From: JAIPFM01 sp964494325
GTDB lineage: Bacteria; Planctomycetota; Phycisphaerae; Sedimentisphaerales; Anaerobacaceae
Assembly (NCBI GenBank): GCA_964494325.1
Contig: CAZBTJ010000001.1
Span: forward strand, 1-64,000
Direction: 5' to 3'
DNA length: 64,000 bases
This document shows positions 60,494-64,000 of the stretch, in pieces (the first letter of the stretch is position 1; each line of letters starts with the position of its first letter). The position numbers and the translations under genes are program-made. Below the pieces are notes generated by a model that had not been told where the DNA came from, did no database searches, and saw only the letters and a list, made by a program, of their open reading frames with translations.

Positions 60494-61762
60494 TTAATTC
60501 TTCAGAATCAGAGACAGTTGGGCTCTCCATGCTTTGCCATCGGCATCACTTGCACTGCTGTACTTCGTGAGCCAACGAGAAACTTCAATACCATAAGATG
60601 CATGTTTATTGATGTCACAAATGGCGTTGGCAAACACTGAGCTATTTTCCAAACGCATTACGGAGGCTTTTGTTTTGGCGTTGGTATCTGCAAATGTCGC
60701 AGAATCCAGATCAGATTGATCATTTTTCGAGAATCCATAGCCGACATTGTAATTCCATGCGTTTGCAGGATTAATCGCTGCAGCCACCCACCCCCCATAG
60801 TTATGTATCTCCTCTGGACCGGCCTTAGACGAAACGGTGGCATAGCCAACACCGTGTCCAATACCACCGAGCATCTCGCTAAGATTTGAGCCACGATAAA
60901 GTTCACCTTTGAAAGAGAGTGTTTCGCAAACAGGCATGGTCACGTCCAAACAAGTGGACCAGGTCTTCACCGTCGCATCCTGAGTCGGAGACCCTGTCGT
61001 ATCGTACTCTTCTTCGCCAAAGTGACCGGATGCACCCACTGTGGTATCCAGGCCATTGATCAACGGAAAGGTCCATGCTACGCGTCCCTGAAACATGGGA
61101 TATCCCTTGTCAGCACCTGTGTCATCTTGGTTCACCGGCAAATTGGCACTACCAATAGTACGAGCCACTGCACCTGTCACACTGAAGGCTTGGCCATTAC
61201 CCAGATCATAAGACTTATGCAAACGAATCTGAGGCCTTCGGTAACCATAGTTACCTGCGTACCATAGTACTGTATAATTCAAAGTTCTGGGATTTAAAGG
61301 CGCAACCACATCCCAGGTCTGACCCGCAAGAAGAGACCAACCTGTATCCACGTCTTTGACTGTAATAAAGGCATGACGTGTTTGAAGCTCAGCTTTGCTT
61401 TCGTTATCCCTACCATTCTCACCAAACAGATCCCACTCCATCTGACCGGAAAAGGCATACTTGCCAACCTGAGGCACCTTCAGCTTGAACCCAAAACGGG
61501 TTTCCTTCATGGTCATATTGAATTCATTATCATTTCTTGTCGCACCGAAACTGGAACTGGGCGACCCATTCTCCGACTCTACCCACGCAGCGTAGTTCCC
61601 TGGCGTAACTTTAGAATCATCGTAAGCGGCATCAGCTTTAATAAAGCCATAAAGCTGAACATCCAAATTCGACCATACATTGCCCTTGACGGGTGTTTGC
61701 GCCATCCCCACAGAAGCCAGTGAACCTATAGTCAGTGCTAACAAAATCCATCTTCCTGTCAT
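60494..61762 (-). CDS. Outer-membrane beta-barrel porin (DcaP-like)
   Basis: A signal peptide (residues 1-21, cleavage after GMAQ) leads to a 400-residue chain of alternating strands. It opens with LDVQLYGFIKADAAYDD, then KETRFGFKLKVPQVGKYAFS and TRHAFITVKDVDTGWSLLAG, and ends in a C-terminal barrel strand finishing LSLILKN. The pattern resembles DcaP-type porins. It would let small polar solutes pass the outer membrane and supports a diderm host. AAAGGA lies about 6 nt upstream of the ATG. Confidence 0.82.
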   Translation of the reverse strand: MTGRWILLALTIGSLASVGMAQTPVKGNVWSNLDVQLYGFIKADAAYDDSKVTPGNYAAWVESENGSPSSSFGATRNDNEFNMTMKETRFGFKLKVPQVGKYAFSGQMEWDLFGENGRDNESKAELQTRHAFITVKDVDTGWSLLAGQTWDVVAPLNPRTLNYTVLWYAGNYGYRRPQIRLHKSYDLGNGQAFSVTGAVARTIGSANLPVNQDDTGADKGYPMFQGRVAWTFPLINGLDTTVGASGHFGEEEYDTTGSPTQDATVKTWSTCLDVTMPVCETLSFKGELYRGSNLSEMLGGIGHGVGYATVSSKAGPEEIHNYGGWVAAAINPANAWNYNVGYGFSKNDQSDLDSATFADTNAKTKASVMRLENSSVFANAICDINKHASYGIEVSRWLTKYSSASDADGKAWRAQLSLILKN

Positions 61763-61827
61763 ACGCTATCCTTTCTAGTGCAGATAGTGCCGTTGAACAC
61801 AGCATCCAATGTGCTGATTAAGGCGTC

Positions 61828-61855
61828 ATTATGCTCTCGGTTATGCGTATGTCAA
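61828..61855 (-). promoter_or_regulatory. Sigma-70 promoter of the porin gene
   Basis: On the minus strand, TTGACA (61850-61855) and CATAAT (61828-61833) are 16 bases apart. The leader to the ATG at 61762 would be about 60 bases. Confidence 0.72.
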
Positions 61856-61907
61856 GCAAGTTATTTGTGTGCGTTTTGTTGTTCCAGGTGCATTACCTGT
61901 TTTATAT

Positions 61908-61936
61908 TTGACAGTCTGCGCATTGAACGCTAGAAT
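61908..61936 (+). promoter_or_regulatory. Sigma-70 promoter of acs
   Basis: TTGACA (61908-61913) and TAGAAT (61931-61936) are exactly 17 bases apart. The predicted start is near 61943, giving a leader of about 145 bases before acs. Confidence 0.72.
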
Positions 61937-62089
61937 CCCCGGTTTAAATAGGTTTTAAAATATAGAGGGTTCTACCTGAACTAATAGCACACTGATGAAC
62001 AACTTGAATTAGCACCCTAGTTTAGGCCGGTTAACAATACGTAACATGTCAAGGTTAACTAATTCCACTTCACACAAAGGAGCGAAATG

Positions 62090-64000
62090 ATGGCAGAAGA
62101 TCAAAGGTTTGATTCACTAATGAATGAGGACAGGACGTTTCCCCCGCCCGCCTCCATTGCGACAAATGCTCACGTAAACAGCATGGCCCAATATCAAGAA
62201 ATGTGGGACAAATCGATCAACGACCCCGATGGATTTTGGCTGGAACAAGCCAAGCGTCTGACTTGGTTCAAAGAACCGACTAAGAGTCTGGAATACACCT
62301 GGGATACCAAAGCTCGCAAAATAGAACACACGTGGTTTGCTGACGGCAAATTGAATGTGTCATACAACTGCCTCGACAGACACCTAGGCACCCCCATTGC
62401 GAAAAAGAAAGCCATTATCTGGCAGGGCGATACAGATTCAGATGTCCAGGAATTCACCTACGAAGAACTGCACGTTGAAGTCTGTAAGTTTGCAAACGTC
62501 ATGAAGGCAAAGGGTATCAAAAAGGGCGATCGCGTCGCTATCTATATGGGCATGGTGCCTGAGCTCTCTATCGTGATGCTGGCCTGTACACGTATCGGAG
62601 CCATCCACTCAATCATCTTTGGCGGTTTCAGCGCCGACGCCATCTCAGGACGTGTCAACGACTCTGACTGTAAGATGCTCATCACAACAAACACCTCACG
62701 TCGCGGCTCAAAGGCTATTCCACTAAAGGGTATTGTGGACACAGCACTCAAGACTTGCCCCACCGTTGAAACCTGTGTGGTCGTCAAGGTGACTGATGAC
62801 GAATGCCACATGGAAGCCAACCGCGACGTCTGGTACACCAACGAAATGGCCACAGTCAGCGCTGAATGCGAAGCTGAGCCCATGGACGCGGAGGATCCCC
62901 TGTTTATTCTCTACACCTCCGGTTCTACAGGCAAGCCCAAGGGCGTGGTTCACACCACTGGCGGCTACCTCCTGCACACCGCATTCACCCATGAAATCGT
63001 TTTCAACATCCATGAAGATGATGTCTACTGGTGTACAGCTGACATCGGTTGGGTCACAGGCCACAGTTACATCGTGTACGGTCCTCTGGCCAATGGTGCC
63101 ACTTCTTTGATGTTCGAAGGCGTGCCCACGTATCCCGATGCTGGCCGTTTCTGGCAAGTATGCGACAAATTCAAAGTCACGGTCTTCTATACAGCCCCCA
63201 CAGCCATTCGAGCACTCATGGCCAAAGGTCCTGAATGGCCTGCCAAGTACAAACTCGATTCACTCCGTATCCTCGGTAGTGTGGGTGAACCCATCAATCC
63301 AGAAGCCTGGATGTGGTACTATGAAAAAATCGGCCACGGCAATTGCCCGATCGTGGACACCTGGTGGCAGACAGAAACTGGCGGTTTCATGATCACACCG
63401 ATGCCCGGTGCCATGACACTCAAACCGGGTAGTGCCAGTCGTCCATTCTTCGGGGTGGATGCCCGCGTCCTGCGTGACGATGCCAGCCAGGCTGGTGCCA
63501 ATGAAGGCGGCAAGCTCTGTATCATGAAGCCATGGCCTGGCATGATGCGTACGATGTGGGGCGATCATAATCGCTTCATTGACACCTACTTCACCATGTA
63601 CGACAACATCTACTTTGCAGGTGATGGTTGCCGTGTTGATGATGACGGCGATTTCTGGCTCATGGGCCGTATCGACGACGTCGTGAACGTATCAGGTCAC
63701 CGCATTGGTACAGCTGAAGTCGAAAGTGCCTTGGTCGGTCATGACAAAGTCGCTGAAGCGGCAGTTTGCCCAGTGCCCCATGAGATTAAAGGCCAAGGCC
63801 TGTATGCTTATGTCACACTGGTCGAGGGTGTTGAAGAGAGCGATGACCTCAAGAAAGAACTGATCAAACACGTTCGTTCTGAAATCGGCCCCATTGCCAC
63901 ACCTGAAGCCATTCAGTTTTCCTCCTCATTGCCCAAGACTCGTTCTGGCAAAATCATGCGTCGTATCCTTCGCAAGATTGCTGAAAAGAGTACGGACAAT
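62090..64000 (+). CDS. acs: Acetyl-CoA synthetase (Acs), 3' end cut by window
   Basis: Acs makes acetyl-CoA from acetate, ATP and CoA through acetyl-AMP. The open frame runs 637 codons to the window end without a stop, close to the full length of about 650. The AMP-binding P-loop is YTSGSTGKPKGVVHTTGGYL, then DTWWQTETGG, GDGCRVDDDGDFWLMGRIDD, and SGHRIGTAEVESAL. The regulatory acetylation Lys lies in TRSGKIMRR near the cut end. AAAGGAG precedes two ATGs (62087 and 62090), and the second has the better 7-nt spacing. A sigma-70 promoter lies upstream. Confidence 0.97.
   Translation, partial: MAEDQRFDSLMNEDRTFPPPASIATNAHVNSMAQYQEMWDKSINDPDGFWLEQAKRLTWFKEPTKSLEYTWDTKARKIEHTWFADGKLNVSYNCLDRHLGTPIAKKKAIIWQGDTDSDVQEFTYEELHVEVCKFANVMKAKGIKKGDRVAIYMGMVPELSIVMLACTRIGAIHSIIFGGFSADAISGRVNDSDCKMLITTNTSRRGSKAIPLKGIVDTALKTCPTVETCVVVKVTDDECHMEANRDVWYTNEMATVSAECEAEPMDAEDPLFILYTSGSTGKPKGVVHTTGGYLLHTAFTHEIVFNIHEDDVYWCTADIGWVTGHSYIVYGPLANGATSLMFEGVPTYPDAGRFWQVCDKFKVTVFYTAPTAIRALMAKGPEWPAKYKLDSLRILGSVGEPINPEAWMWYYEKIGHGNCPIVDTWWQTETGGFMITPMPGAMTLKPGSASRPFFGVDARVLRDDASQAGANEGGKLCIMKPWPGMMRTMWGDHNRFIDTYFTMYDNIYFAGDGCRVDDDGDFWLMGRIDDVVNVSGHRIGTAEVESALVGHDKVAEAAVCPVPHEIKGQGLYAYVTLVEGVEESDDLKKELIKHVRSEIGPIATPEAIQFSSSLPKTRSGKIMRRILRKIAEKSTDN

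Larger units (their letters stand above)
61763..62089. other. Divergent intergenic region between the porin and acs genes
   Basis: About 330 bases hold two good sigma-70 promoters pointing apart (porin at 61828-61855, acs at 61908-61936). The acs leader would be near 145 bases and has no hairpin I recognise. Confidence 0.6.

Noticed and set aside
1..64000. CRISPR arrays, tRNA or rRNA genes, insertion sequences, prophage
   Set aside because: No regular spaced repeats of CRISPR length, no tRNA T-loop pattern, no transposase or integrase motifs and no phage structural genes were seen on reading both strands.

Overview
The window looks like chromosomal DNA of a flagellated, diderm member of the Planctomycetota, most likely the Phycisphaerae side of the phylum. 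This is inferred from gene content, not from a marker gene. The signs are a fused SecD-SecF with large extra periplasmic segments, a Rho factor with a lysine-rich N-terminal extension next to coaE, several small zinc-ribbon proteins, a Tat-exported Gfo/Idh/MocA oxidoreductase, a URO-D-family protein, a CE15-type esterase and a compact gspE-F-G-H-I-J-K-L-M-C-D operon. Coding density is high, many genes overlap by ATGA or TAATG, and GTG or TTG starts are common. No rRNA, tRNA, CRISPR array, insertion sequence or prophage was seen.

Region 1 (about 1-22600) is a flagellar island in three blocks. The minus-strand hook block is flgD, flgE, a PilZ gene and flgF. The plus-strand block begins with a sigma-54 activator gene. 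A near-consensus sigma-54 promoter then precedes a large TPR membrane protein, a small TPR-like exported protein, a second sigma-54 activator, fliL, fliM, fliN, flhA, a tiny membrane protein, fliA, two very small proteins, two lipoprotein genes and flgM. The minus-strand export block is fliO, fliP, fliQ, fliR and flhB. Both sigma-54 activators have eroded receiver domains. The flgM promoter shares a sigma-28-like signature with a site in the long flgD/activator intergenic region, where an isolated terminator hairpin suggests a small RNA.

Region 2 (about 22800-43600) is metabolic and housekeeping. It holds a CE15-like esterase, a hemolysin-III/PAQR protein, a two-rubredoxin NAD(P)H oxidoreductase, a Tat-exported oxidoreductase, a URO-D-family protein, and thiC under a TPP riboswitch. 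After these come yajC-secDF-LysM, an amidase-fetA-fetB operon, a frameshifted gene remnant, recQ and a multi-pass membrane protein.

Region 3 (about 43600-56050) is a complete-looking type II secretion operon on the minus strand, read gspE to gspD and closed by a terminator. No prepilin peptidase gene is in view.

Region 4 (about 56400-64000) has queF, a zinc-ribbon protein, coaE, rho, an outer-membrane porin and an acetyl-CoA synthetase gene cut by the window edge.

Heptameric tandem repeats (ACTGAAA/GAACCCT-like) occur at three intergenic places, abutting the ends of flhB and recQ and lying upstream of coaE. The most interesting biology is the possible periplasmic scaffold set of the flagellar motor (TPR membrane protein, TPR-like partner and two lipoproteins), the candidate flagellar small RNA, and the repeat family.
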